From: Phytoseiulus persimilis
Taxonomy: Eukaryota > Arthropoda > Arachnida > Mesostigmata > Phytoseiidae
NCBI GenBank assembly: GCA_037576195.1
Contig: CM075101.1
Span: 27,590,001-27,654,000 of the forward strand
Length of the DNA: 64,000 nucleotides
Direction: 5' to 3'
A program made the translations under genes and the position numbers. The notes under the pieces are model-generated. The model searched no databases. It worked only from the letters and a program-made list of their open reading frames with translations, and was not told where the DNA came from. Below are positions 50,105 through 61,978 of this stretch, piece after piece (within the stretch, counting starts at the first letter, position 1; each line of letters starts with the position of its first letter).

Positions 50105-50136
50105 CGTCGGTCGGTCGGTCGGTCCGTCAGTCAGTT
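50105..50136. repeat. Period-4 run (CGGT to CAGT)
   Basis: CGGT units, one CCGT, then CAGT units in continuous register. Confidence 0.9.
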
Positions 50137-52252
50137 GGGCGACCGGCAACCAGCCCAGCTAGACAGACGGAGGCGGCGAGGTGCGTCGTTGATGCAACCG
50201 CGCCGCAGCCTTCGTCGTCGTTGTCGCCGTAATGAAAGCCTGAGAGGCTCGAGCTCCACTGCCATCTCAACCTTCACCTACCCCGCTGCTGCTTCTATTC
50301 CGACTGCACCTGCTGCTGCTCTGGCCTGGCAGCGTGCGAATAAGCGAGTGGAGTATTCATCAGAAAACGCGGAGAACGAAGAACATAGTTGCAGTAGACA
50401 CTGATCACAACGCAGCACCTCGGTGTCTTGTATGCAAATTTCACCATTGTTGCCGACGCGGGAGGGCAATCTGATCATTCCTCGCGAACCTCCTTGTGGG
50501 AGTGGGTCGGCAGTCAACCTACAACGACAAACCAACCAACGAGTTCTCCGGAACAACACACCAGTGTAGGCGTCAGGAGTAAAGCGAACGAAGAGGGCAA
50601 ATATTTCACGAATACCAACCATCATATGTTCTAATCATTCACGCAGCCGCACTCGGTCCTCGACTGAGCTCTCATGTCGACTCTCCGTCTGAGCCGTCGT
50701 ACCGTTACTCCGGAGTGGAAGCTCTGGACTTGGAGCGTCACCGGAGTGAAAAAAAATCATGAAGCATCACGCTCAGCAATCATGTTTCACGACCTAGCAC
50801 GTCCAGTTCGAGCCGAAAACCAATCCAGTGAGCTCGCAGGATTAGTCCGGCAGGCCTCGATCAGGAGTCTCCATTGTAAGAGGTTCGGATTTTTTATCGG
50901 ATCCTCTGCAAGGATCCTCGGCCGGCGGATTCGGCGTTCTCCTGTTTCACTTAAGGAGATCGGTTTGCCCCGAGACGGCTTGGCGAGTTGAGGGATTCTC
51001 CGCGTTCGTTCCGCGGAGTTCTCTCGCCGCACAAAGAAAGCCCTCCTCGGAAACCTCCTTGGAGAGTTGCAGTAATTTGATAATCGCTCGGAGTGATTGT
51101 TGATACGCGGCACGAATTACGCTCCCTCCCTTCACTCTTCCCGGGATCTAAGGAGCTCTGCGGATCGCTGCTTATGTTGATTCCGTTCCTCGATCTGACC
51201 TTCTGCGAACGGACCCACCGCGGCCTCCCGAGCTCGCTAGATCGCAATTTCAAAATGTGGATGCCTCGCGCGCATCGAGTGACGCGGCTCCTCCTCGCGG
51301 GAGAACTCTTCCGCCGGAGCGGGTCAGAGTTGGGATGAATATCGATAAAGTCCATTTCACGAGGATCGCTTGAGGACCGGGCCGTTTGCGGCCTCTGACG
51401 GCAGTCCCAGCAAGAATGGACAATGAAAACGCCGGCGAACCCACGAGAGGATCGGAACATGAAGAGGCATCTGAACGAGTTGGCGACGAAGTTATCATTC
51501 CATGAAGCTCGAGGATCTGACACCTTGGGAAGGTACATTTTCACTTCTGATCCGTGCTGTGAGCAGGTTCTTTACAACAGATGGCTCTGCTTGCGGAAAC
51601 GAGCGGCTGGAAAGCCGGCAGCGAGTCGTTTGCGCAGGCATGAAACCGGTTGGTCCGTTGGCCAGATACCGTCGAGTGGTCTCAAATGGCGCGGTAGCGG
51701 TTGTGCGGTCCGAACTGCAAGAGAAAAAACCAAGTCGACAAATAAGCAGACAACGACCGAGATGAAGACAAAGAGTCATATCTAGGGCCGAGTAGCCTGT
51801 TACACAAAATTTAGATAGGCAGTGAGCCAAGCAGACAGCGACTAGCGAGCGAGTTTGTTTGTAACCGCTGAGACAACATTTATGTTTATGGCCCAAGCGT
51901 TAGGTGAAGTCGTTTCGACATTACGCCGAACGCCAAATGAGCGAAGCGGCGCTCACATTCAAACTATCGCTCAGAAAAATACGAATTCCAACTCAGAGAA
52001 GAGGGTTACGGCCGGTAGCTAACGATGTGGCTGCGAGCGAGCGAGTCGGCGCGAATAGCGTTGCCCGGTGAACGAGCTGGTGGTGCTGAAACCAACGGTG
52101 GCGGCGGCGCATTCACGATAAACGGAACTGTCCTTCGTTTTACGAGATGGATAGGTAGATATCTAGACAGATACATGAACACTGGTTAGATAGCGGCAAG
52201 ACGGATAGGCAGCGAACGGCTGGCTGACCGAACGAACGAGGAGTTAGCTCGT

Positions 52253-52283
52253 CGCTCGGTCGGTTGGCTGGCCGGCTGGCTGA
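52253..52283. repeat. Period-4 run (CGGT to GGCT)
   Basis: CGGT units followed by GGCT units, about 45 bases upstream of the splice-like site at 52329. Confidence 0.85.
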
Positions 52284-52310
52284 GAAGCAATCGTTGAAAA
52301 TTGCTCAAAC

Positions 52311-52336
52311 GTGCTTACTATTATTGCAGGTGAGTC
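52311..52336 (+). other. Candidate recursive splice site 3
   Basis: CTTAC at 52314-52318 and a T-rich ATTATTGCAG ending at 52329 are followed immediately by GTGAGT at 52330. The 5' half is near consensus. The presumed branch motif is only about 12 bases from the AG, so a more distal branch A near 52308 may be used instead. Same strand and same layout as the sites at 10500 and 35935. Confidence 0.4.
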
Positions 52337-53463
52337 TTCTTTCCGAACTGCTCGCTCTCTAGTGCGGTTGCCACATCCGCCCAACAGCGATCAAACAGAA
52401 AGTGAGTTTGTTCTGTTCGCGAGAGGAAAATCAAGCGAGAGATGAAGTGAGAAAGACGACGGACGTGATCTCCGAAGGCCAAACTCGACCGGGACGGATC
52501 TCCGTTGCCATCACAAGCGGTCGAAGGAGTTTATCCGACCGCTCATCTGACCGTTGAGCGACCGTTACATCGGAGGGAAGCTCTTGCAGTAATATTCGAG
52601 GCTCCCCATGATCGAGCTCGTTTCGTTCTCCCATATTCTCGCCACTGTCGTACAGGATGTAAAATATTCAAGGTGGTTGCCGTGGACATTGGAGAACGTT
52701 GCGCCGCATGCATGCATGCTCGTACCCGGTTTGTTTTCCGGGAAATCTAACAGCTCTCAGTGAGAGAGAAGAACTTTGGAACGAGGGAGGAGGTGAAGGC
52801 AATAGGGAAGAGTTTTGAAACGCAGGCTTATCCGCGAACTCTGTTCTGAGAACGCTGCGCAATTACGAGAACGGAATCTCTTTTGACCAGTCCTGCAACT
52901 CATGCCTGCATCGCGGCTCCGAGTGGCTCGAGTCGGAACCGTTCGCTCTCAAAAGGCCAACTTTCGTAGCTTCCGCGTGCTCAAAGGAGCAGATTTGAGT
53001 TTGCCGCGCCGCCGACTCAAACCCGTGGCCTCTTCCGGATCGTTTGAGCCCCTAGGAGATCTGCGAAGGCAGACCCGTGCGGTACTTCAAAGAGTCCTCT
53101 TTGCTGGATTCGATGTCAGAGTCCCTGTTGGGCTCGTCGAGAGGGTGGGTTGGCGATCGCGAACTGTCCGAACCTGTTCCGAGGTGGATTTCTTCCATCG
53201 AGTTCGGGAGATGATTATCGCCCGCATCGAGCGAGTGGATTCGGCGCCAAAGGCGAAATCGGAGCGATGCGATTCCGCTTTCGTGAACTATGCCATTGCC
53301 GCTGAGCCTTCCTTGTAGAGGTCGGCTGCCCGTTCTCACAGCGGTCGTTGCCGACTTCGATTCGAAGAGCGGATGTACGCGCACGCGCACCTGCCATGTC
53401 TAAGGGTCGGATCTACAACGACTACAGCTACGGCCGGCGCCGTTTATATGTAATGATGATGCT

Positions 53464-53493
53464 GGCGGCGGCGGCGGCAGAAGCGGCGGCGGG
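53464..53493. repeat. (GGC)n trinucleotide run
   Basis: Two GGC blocks separated by AGAA. Confidence 0.9.
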
Positions 53494-54640
53494 CTGAAAT
53501 GCCCATGGAATTTCGTATGCAAACTCAAATCAAGGTAAACAATGAGCGTGATTTACGATCTCCGAAAGGCTCGCAGTCTAGTCTCCCCCATGATGGTGCT
53601 GCCTCTGACGACTACGCTGTAGTTGTACAAAGCACTGGCCGTACAAGTGTCGGAGGGTCGCAGCATGGGGAGCGGCGGTGGCGGCGGCGCGAGTGCATTA
53701 GTACCGGATCGATTGGCCCGAGAGAGGCGTCGTTGCTTCCCTTCTTCCTCATTTTTTCGTCTGAAATCGACCTCAAAAAGTGGAAATGTCCCGCTCGCTA
53801 CAGATCGTCCGCATGGCATAGAGATAGCTCAGCCGGATACACTCTATCTGAACGAACTTTGTATCAGGAATCTGAAGTTTGTTGTTGCTGCGGCTCCCGG
53901 AGTTGCCGACGCCGCTGTTCGTGTTATCGATGTCGCTGCCGACCCGGCCGTTTCCAAGCAGTCGGGGCTGTGAGCCTGTTTGGTTGTCGATTCACAGTTT
54001 AATATGACTGAAGAACAATGAATCGAGTAGCGGCAGCGAACAGACAGTGAGCGCTAACAGCAGTCAACAAGAACACAGCCTGGTGGCCGTTCAGCGGGCA
54101 GAGTCAAGAAGACGAAATCATCAGGGTCCCATGCTGGCCTGCTGCAAGACGGGCAAGCAGGCCGCCGGCTTAGCACTGTCTGTCCTTCCCTGCGTTGGTT
54201 GCTCTTCCTTTCTGTCCGTCCGAGGCTGCTTCTGTCGCTGTTGGTGTGTGTCTGTCTCGGTTCCATTCATCCATCTTAGAGATATCATCGCCACATCATC
54301 CGAAGCAGCAGCGGCGGCAGCAGCAGCGGTCTCTGTTCTCGGCGGAGTAAGGTCGCATCATAGACCGAGCGGCATCGATAGCGCAAGCTCTCGCAAGCGT
54401 CCGTGCAGTCGAGTCTTGCTGCTCGTGGGCCTGTTGACAAAGCCACGGTCGGTGAGTCGACATCTCGGAACACAAATGATCCGTTCTCCTGGACTAGTTG
54501 GTCAACTAGCAAGCGATGGGTCTGGAGTGGGTTGATTAATTCATCAGTGTGAATAAATGATGGTCGGAGCTTCGCCTCGCTCTCGTACGCCAGTTTATCG
54601 GTTCAGCCTCCCGACTGACAGTCACTCAGCAAGCGGCCCG

Positions 54641-54720
54641 AGTGACTGACTAGCTAGCCAGCCAGCCAGTCGGTTCGTCCATCCGTTTGTTCGTCCGTCC
54701 GTCAGTCAGTCAGTCAGTCA
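54641..54720. repeat. Long degenerate period-4 run
   Basis: Eighty bases in which GACT, AGCT, AGCC, GTCC and AGTC units follow each other in a four-base rhythm. It ends in a pure run of five AGTC units. It is the longest stretch of this type in the window. Confidence 0.85.
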
Positions 54721-54880
54721 TTTAGGAAGAAAGCCGTCCGAGCAGGCAGGCGGGTCAGCTTTCAACGCCGCTATTTGTTTCACCGACGATGCGAATATGA
54801 CTAAATACGATCTGAGAGGAACGGATGAAAGCTGTATCGCTCCGAGAGGTGGAGGTGCCCATATTAATGGCATTCTTTGG

Positions 54881-54906
54881 TCGTCGTCATCGTCGTCGTC
54901 GTCGAC
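54881..54906. repeat. (GTC)n trinucleotide run
   Basis: GTC units with a single CAT interruption. Confidence 0.9.
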
Positions 54907-56314
54907 GAGAACCGCTACTAGCAGAACGGCGATGGTGGCTGAGATGGCCCGTATGCGAACGAGAATGTTGCTTCGGCTGTTGATTCTAACATTACCCTCG
55001 ACACCGTGGGTGTTGCAGCAGAATCGGGCGGAGACGAGGCTAGGAGCCGGAAAACCGCTCCAACTGTCAGGAGTCACTGCTTGCTCTGCTACTGAGGCGC
55101 GATAAGTGTAACAGAGTGCTTCGATGCCGGACCCCCGATGGACGCGATGTCTGAACGGCCTGGCGTATTGCAGGAATATCGCTCACTCTCAAGCATTCGG
55201 CGCAGATCACTTCAGCAGTTGGTATAACGGAGGGCTCCGTGATTAATACTTCCCACTTGTGGTCTCGAGGGTTCTCACCGCTGCCGCCGCCGTCGTCGCT
55301 CCGGCCGTTGTTGAGCTCGTTTCCGAAACTTCCCTGTTTTCGTCTTCGCATAGAGCTCAGGCAGACCACAGCCGACGATAATCCCTTTGGAGACCTACTG
55401 GAACTCTTTCGCTCGTTCGCAAATAGGGCTCCTCCGTTCCGGTAGTCCATCAATAACCTTGGAGAAGACGATCGCGGAGCAGGCGGTTGATCTTCCGAAA
55501 CATCGGTGGACGACTCAAGATGAGACGCGTTTTCCGCGCAAAGATCTCGTGGGCCCGATATTATTGTGGCAGACCGCCTGTCTGCCCGCTCGTGCGCCCG
55601 CTCGGTCGATTGGTTGTTGGCAAGGCTCAGATGCCCGATGTCAACTTGAAAAGGATCAACTTTCTTTCTTGCTTCTTCCTTCGTTCGTTCGTTCCTTAAT
55701 TCTCGATGCCGCTAATGCTGCTGGTAGGCTTTGAAAGGTTCTTCTATTAGACTCTGCCTGATTGCCTCGCTGGCTGCGAGCCGCTCGGTCTGCCTGCCTG
55801 CTGGTCTTTGGACGGCTTTGATTTTCCTCCCCCTTTTTACATCAGAAGCATCAAAGCCCCGTGACAGCGACCATTATGATGATGATAATAATAAAGGCTC
55901 CATGTTGGAAGGTTGACTGTGCAACTCGAGCATGTTGGACTGGGTAGTCTGCTGACGACCCGCTGCCATCCCGCCAGCGATGGTGGTCGAGGGAGCGGCC
56001 CTTGAGCCTGAACGGAGAACCAGTCATCAATCGACGAATTCATGCGAGATCCCGTTGTTCTTCTCGGGATCAGGGAAACCCGTGTTCATACGCTACCTGA
56101 ATCGTTTCGAGCACAGTTGCCAACATGAGCGCCGAGGTCGGCGCCGCGCCGCAAGCTCAGGGTTGGCGTTGGTGGCGGACGACAGCTATTTGAAAATAGG
56201 CTGACGTCGTTGTTGTTCTGCTTCTTGATTTTCCTCTAGTCTTTCCGGTAGTGCTGCTCCTTGTTCTTCATCAGCTGCTGGTCCGTAGACAATGTTTCAT
56301 TGAGCGCCCGTCCT

Positions 56315-56391
56315 CATTGTTGTTGTCGTTGCCGCTATCGATGCTGTTGTCATCGTCGCCGTCGTTGTTGTCAATATCGTTGTCGTCGTGG
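56315..56391. repeat. Degenerate GTT/GTC/ATC triplet repeat
   Basis: About 75 bases of three-base periodicity with variable third base. In some frames it would encode Leu/Val/Ser or Cys/Arg runs. It is a low-complexity tract and not a gene. Confidence 0.75.
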
Positions 56392-58579
56392 GCTCTCCTT
56401 GCTTCTTCCGGGGCTCTCAACACGAATGTTAACCGCTGAAAGATTAATTGTAGCCCTTAACGATCCGGGAACGAACGCTCATGGCTTCTCCCGCTTGTGT
56501 CCTCTGCCTGAGAGTTGGGACTATGGCACCAGTAGCGATGTCTGCGGTCCGTCGCTAACGACGGAGGTGGCAGGGGCGGCGGCGTCATCGGTGGCGGCGG
56601 CGGTCGCCACGTTAGGGGACCTCGACAGAATGTGGGGGACCGGTCGGATCGGAAGCGAGCGAGCGAAGGGAAGACGGTGTCGTTGTTCCGCCGTTGTCGC
56701 ACGGCCCAAGAATGCATTCCTGAACTGTCTTTACCTTTAATGCAGTGTCCCCCGGCGTCCGCAAGCCCAGGGTTTCTCATTTGGAGCTCATTCGTATGCG
56801 ATGGACGAACTCTCGTCTCGAAAGGAGAGGGAAGAACTCGCCGCCAAGCCACAACCGAGCTCTCAATGAATTCGCAGCGATTTTCTATCACGAACCGAGT
56901 TCCCCCCAGGCACAACCCAACTGCACAATGGCGTTGTTGATGTTTTGTGCACGACATACGTAACACTGACTGCGCTTGAGAACGCTCCTCGGTGAATGAG
57001 AACGATGATGAAACGATGGCAAATTACACAAGCTCGGAGGTATGCAGTTGACCAACCGTCGTCGCAGGGTACGTGTCCATTGGAACCGCTCGAGATGACT
57101 TGTCAGTCTGAATAATATAACACGCTTGTGGGCAGTCTTTGTGTAGGTTTCGCTGCGGCTAAATCCAGCGCCACTCGTGCTGCATTCGCCCAATGGCTCG
57201 AGATAGGCGCTCGCTAGGTCAACGCCTGTTTTTTTTTTCCAACGGACGGGACCGTGGGCCTGCGAATGCTCACCCGACCCGCCGCACCCGCGAGCGGGGT
57301 TCCCCCGCTACCGTTACACAGCGAGGCTTGGGGAGTCGTTCACAGCCTCTGGAAGTCGCTCGGCGCCCTGAGAGTTGGAATAACACCGCTAATCTTTTAA
57401 TGGCACGGAATCCCTCTGAACGCGTCAGTGCCCCTGAAACAAATTCGACGTGAGCTCGGGTCTACGGCTCGAGAACCGGGCATCGTCGCAGCCGACATCG
57501 AAGCCTTCTACACCATTTTCCCTCCTGAACGACTATCGTCAACGTTGTCATCATGCCGGATACTGGAGAACAACGTCGCTGAGCTCCGGAAAGCGGCGCC
57601 AGAGCTTCCCGATGCCCTCAATGGCTCACACGGAGCGCAGAAGCGCCGAAGGACTCGAGTTGGCAGGTTATCGTCTTACTCTCGCTCCCCGCTAATCATC
57701 CCTCGTGCTGTGGTTTTGCGTTCGGTGGCCGTTTCACTGCGGAGTGATAATAAGTTACGACTCGCTTCGTGATTTCGCCATTTTAGGATTTGCAGACCGA
57801 ACGGTGGAAACAAATTGAACCTATTTTTCAAAGTGTTATTATTTCTGTGTACGATGGCAGGCCGCTTTTTGAAATTCGCCCGAACACAATGGAAGCGGAT
57901 GGATAATGGCAGAGGGAAAAACGAAAAACTGTTGACGATTGGTCTGTTACAAATCGCCTCACTTGATAAATACCCCCTGTGTCGTTCGCTTCCGTCCACT
58001 ACGTACACTTCGTTCGATTTTCGTTATCGTTCCCTGTAACTCTGCTATCGTGTATTTCCCCCTGTGTTCAGAGTTCTCTGCTCTCACCCGCGATGACAGC
58101 CGACGTTTCGACCGTACGGCTCCGGTATTTCCCCCTCTGATGTGGCATAACAGCGGATAAACGATTAAAACAAATACCAGCGGGGCAAAACAGTGATCCA
58201 CAGATTCCTGTCGTGATCATGAAGGACACAATCACCTCGAAGAGTAATACGGGGGAGCGGAACAGCATCAGCCCTCGCTACTTCTCATTTCCTGGTCGGA
58301 AAAGGAGCAGAATAAATAGCTGATGATGCTTGAGTTCGGCTATCGGATAACATGAGGGCTTTCTCCTCCCGGGCTTGCTGTTCTTGGTGCGGCTGTTTCC
58401 GCTGTTCTGGTGCAGGCGGTGTCTGAAACCGAAGAAACGGCAACAGCGGCAGCCGCATCAGCAGGTGATCCATGAATGGCTTCGTGACATTGCTGTTAGA
58501 GCAGATCCAGACGCAGCAACCGACGGAGGAGAGAACGAAGCTGCAGGCAAAAGAGTCAACCATCACGGCCGACGGGCCG

Positions 58580-58620
58580 GTAGATAGATGAATAGGTGGC
58601 TGGATGGATGAATGGATAGG
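58580..58620. repeat. Degenerate GATA/GGAT tetranucleotide repeat
   Basis: TAGATAGATG then GGATGGATG-type words. A related stretch lies near 14645-14665, sharing GGCTGGATGGATG. Confidence 0.75.
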
Positions 58621-60899
58621 TTGAAGGAAACACCGGCATGTGCCGCGTCTCGGGGACCTCTTTCGTGTGTGAGGTGCAGTTCGTTCGAACCACGTCCCGT
58701 AGCTCTCCGATTTCCTCGAAACCGTAGTGTCGTGAATCAACCCAACAACTCGCTCCGAGCCCGTGCGAAACAAGTAGAGTGGAATGCGCTCCATGGTTCG
58801 GCGGAAGATTTGCCAGAGCTGCGGAAGATTTCCGATGGCTGGATGGATTCGCTCGACATTCTAGTCATGGTTCATGTACGGCGATGTCTCTCGATTTCAC
58901 CATTCGGATCCCTGTGGGAATTCTGATGCAAATTAGTGGAAATGAAAATGGCGGCCCCTCCATGAGGACCCGACCCCGCGGAAATTTCGCGGATAGGAAA
59001 TTTCGATTTTCAAAACTTTGGACTTGTGCCGCGTTTGATCAGCTCGGCTGTTCAACTCGGGAGGCATGAAAGGACACGAACGGGCAAGGGAGAAGATGTT
59101 TCGTATCTCAGAACGCGTATAACTGGAGCCATTACGTGACCAGAAACTCTTCCTCAATCTCAAGCTATAGTTATAGAAAACAGATACTTTTCTGAGCGGC
59201 GACGCGAGAACTTCTTGAAGGGATATCACGCAAGCGGATGCAAATAGTATGCAAATGATGGAAGCGATGATAGTTCAGAGACGGCTCCAAGCCGGAGATT
59301 CCCCAAATAAAGCATTGGAGCGGTCGCTTGCTCGCGCGCAGAGAATTCCTCGATCCGGGTCGGTGTTCGATCGCTGAGCATTGGCGATACCAGCTCTAAC
59401 TGCACTGATGTTTACTCTAATGGGAGGTCAGAACAAGGCAGCGAACATTGACAAGTCACGATCCGCTTCTGATGGCGATAATCATCCAATCGGGCGACAC
59501 TCGGTCACGTGTGCAAAGCAACTTGTGCGGTTTCGGTCCCGGGAGTGGTTGTCGCTCGTGAGTGAAACGGGTTTGATGGCGGAAAGCGATCCCGATTTCC
59601 AAAGCCGAGAACAGCGACATGGATCGGCCCGCCGCAGGGTAGAAGACTGAGCTTGACTTTGCTCGAATCCCCCCAAGTCGGCTCGATGGAGGTGTCGTCT
59701 GCGGCAACTGTGCGGCATCGATTTTTGTGGCTCGTTCCCGAAACGACGAATAAACCGAACAAAAATGAGCGCTACCTTGCTACATGTATGGTAAAAGTGC
59801 GAACGCCGGAACGGGCGTTTATCTGACCAGGGGTCCGTGCCTGCCTGCCGGCCGGTGGTCGTTCGAACGAATAGAAGAGGCAAAATGAATCGATATTAAA
59901 TTGTTACCAGCCGGGAGTTGTTGTGGGCGTATTGTAGTGGGCCTTTTTTCTCCCGGCGATCCACACGTTTCTTGACGCACTCGCTCGTCTCCCTATCTAC
60001 ATATATCTATAATTAAAATCGTATTCGATCCTCCCTCCCTACCTGACCGCCTGGCCACCAGCTCTCCGCTGCCGCCTCGACTGCGAAGGCGACGGGTCCG
60101 TGTTTGGGTCAGCTCGGCGCCTCTATCGGAAATCCACCCGTGTTTGTTCCGGGCGCGCCGTGTCGACTCCGAGCTGTTGAGATGCATTACAATTCCGAAT
60201 CGACCGTTATTGGTAGTTGTCCGATACAACGGCGCTCACGGAGTGCCTGCTGCGGTGGTTAACGACGGAGAACTCGTCGAAGGTTTCTGTCGCTGCTGAA
60301 AATCATAGCTGGGGGTTCTGCTACGCATTCCGGAATCGGGAGTGAACTGTTTCTCCGAATCAACAGCAGAGAAACAGGTCGCGCGGGCTGCGTCCGGAAG
60401 TGCATCGGTCCTGGCGGATAGACTCGAAGCTTGCCGCGGTGTGGGTCAGACGAGTACTCGGGAGGTATCTTCGGGAAGGAGTTCAGGGAAGAGGGAGGCC
60501 ACGGTATGATGGGTGACTGAGGGGCGAACAGGCTGCAAGCAAGCCGGGAGCGGCTAACTGATCTCATTACACGGTTGCGCGTAAAAAATCGTCGTTAACC
60601 TGGCTGAGCGAAACTTCTCTTTCGCTGGCTCAAACTTATTCGGTGGCTTCCACCGCACGATCCAAGCAGTTTGGCCGACCCTCCTGCCTGCCTGCCGGCG
60701 GAGTTGGTGAGCTGGCGAGCTATTACCAACCTTGCAGGCAAGCGGGCGGGCAAGCGAACGAGCAAGCTCACTCCGGTGAGTAGTTGCCGTATTCAGAGCT
60801 CGTTGCTAATGACCCGAGCCGCTCGCATATCTGTCGAATCGGTCGGCAGTGCTGCGCTGTCGGATACAGAAAAAAACTAAATCACTCGCGAGCTGACTA

Positions 60900-61031
60900 C
60901 AGAGGGAACGGGCCGAGAAGCAGAGGCGAGTGGGGCCGGAGCATCGAGGGGGAGGGACAAGCACGGGGAAGAGGGGGGCAAGGTGAGGTAGAGGTAGGAG
61001 GAGATAATGGAGAGCCACGAAGGGATGGAGA
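60900..61031 (+). repeat. Purine-rich tract (G-dominant)
   Basis: About 130 bases dominated by GGGG, GAGG and AGGA words, interrupted by few pyrimidines. On the minus strand this is a long CT-rich tract just downstream of the possible minus-strand exon at 61191-61328. There it could serve as a polypyrimidine tract, or it may simply be a decayed purine repeat. Confidence 0.6.
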
Positions 61032-61190
61032 GTTCTGTCGGAAAAGTTCCGGAAGTGTTGCGGCGAAGAACGATTGGCCGCCGTCGTCGTCATCACTTTC
61101 TCAGATCTGGTCCTCATTCCTGTTTCTTTGGCCATGCCCTCCGCCGCTCGGTCTCTTTTGAAGATCCGTTTCTCTTTTGCATCCTCTTAC

Positions 61191-61328
61191 CTCATTTTCT
61201 TCCCCGGAAACCCACTCCGTCGAGTGGCCAGCTAACGTCTTAGGCAGAAGGCAGCTGTAGCTGATGAATACATTCATCCGATTCGAACCACGTATTCCGT
61301 TTGCTCCGTCAGTGCTGCTGTTGCCCAT
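61191..61328 (-). CDS. Possible first coding exon, product unknown
   Basis: An ATG at 61328 opens a 46-codon frame that runs in phase 0 into GAG|GTAAGA, a strong 5' splice signal, at 61191. The peptide begins Met-Gly-Asn-Ser-Ser-Thr. Gly at position 2 and Ser at position 6 are compatible with N-myristoylation, though so short a match is weak evidence. It ends Val-Ser-Gly-Glu-Glu-Asn-Glu. The start context GAAGC-ATG-G has G at +4. It overlaps in another frame the last bases of the coding-like frame at 61659-61309, so both cannot be exons of one simple transcript. No domain is visible. Confidence 0.2.
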
Positions 61329-61659
61329 GCTTCCCCCGCGAGATCACCTGAGCGATGCTCACGCGTTCTGTGAGGTTGCCCGCTGACGATGCTTCGAATG
61401 TTTGAGCTGCGTTCGGTTCCTTCCGATTCGGGGTGGGAACAGCGATGCCTGCTGGCTCGAACTGCTGGCCCTCGGGTCCGAATGCTGGAGCTTCGGCCCT
61501 TGCCACTTCCGTGCGTTCTCTGAGACCGCCCTTCCATCTGCCTGAAATGTTGTCGTCTGTGCCAGTGTTGTTGTCCGAAGTTTTGGGTGCGTCCATCTGG
61601 ATGGAATGGGCGGCCCTCACAGCGAAGCGGGCGTTCGAGCAAAACTTCCGTTCCTTCAT
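61309..61659 (-). CDS. Coding-like ORF of 116 codons, product unknown
   Basis: I do not recognise the product. The frame runs from ATG at 61659 to TGA at 61309. First codon positions are strongly G-rich (GAC, GGC, GCA, GAA, GTG words), the best coding-like bias in the window. The peptide is hydrophilic, with Asp-Asn-Asn-Thr-Gly-Thr-Asp-Asp-Asn near residue 27 and an Ala/Pro/Gln-rich middle. It ends Gly-Lys-His-Gly-Gln-Gln-Gln-His. A CAG|GTGATC inside the frame could be a weak donor. The plus strand over 61433-61663 is open as well. It may be one exon of a small minus-strand gene together with 61979-62194. Confidence 0.25.
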   Translation of the reverse strand: MKERKFCSNARFAVRAAHSIQMDAPKTSDNNTGTDDNISGRWKGGLRERTEVARAEAPAFGPEGQQFEPAGIAVPTPNRKEPNAAQTFEASSAGNLTERVSIAQVISRGKHGQQQH

Positions 61660-61978
61660 TTAGACCTCTCAACACCAAAAAACTCGGCATTTGTAACGGA
61701 TGCGCCTCATACTGATGAGTGCAGCATCGCTAACAGCTGCGAACAAGAGTTCTCACAAGAACATGCTGACACCTGCTGACCACGAAGCAACCTCAGCGAG
61801 CGGAATCCATCCATGTTGCATTGATGTACGTTTTCAGCAGCTGGATGGAATGAGCAAGCTACGGGAGTTGGACGCTCTGAACTCGCTCGATCGGCATTGT
61901 GGCGAACGCGCGGAAAACTTATGACAACGACTTCTCACCTGTGTGTGCGTTGGATGAGAGCTATTCTTGGAGCATCAC

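Larger units (their letters stand above)
43400..52300. other. No recognisable gene
   Basis: Frames of up to about 195 codons occur on both strands (43614-44198 plus; 51544-50951 minus) without domains or paired splice borders. Noted content: A run at 43861, T run near 46040, period-4 runs at 46919, 49814, 49866 and 50105, CT run at 48400. A degenerate proline/valine-encoding stretch near 48657-48760 comes from imperfect GTNCC repeats. Nothing else is supported. Confidence 0.5.
52350..61150. other. No recognisable gene
   Basis: The best coding-like stretch is 52902-53318 (plus, 138 codons), mirrored by a 112-codon frame on the minus strand at 53390-53052. Both have protein-like composition and neither has a domain, so I assign neither. 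Other content: GGC run at 53464, GTC run at 54881, a long period-4 run at 54641, degenerate GTT/GTC triplets at 56315-56391, T10 at 57229, GGAT-type repeats near 58580-58620. Confidence 0.5.

Noticed and set aside
53820-53850. tRNA-like A-box TAGCTCAGCCGG
   Set aside because: No GGTTCGA-type B-box at the right distance downstream and no acceptor stem. The match is a chance A-box.
61936-61960. Minus-strand CAG|GTGAGA as a fourth ratchet-like site
   Set aside because: The preceding tract is CA-rich with little uninterrupted pyrimidine and no clear branch motif. It is kept only as a possible ordinary donor.
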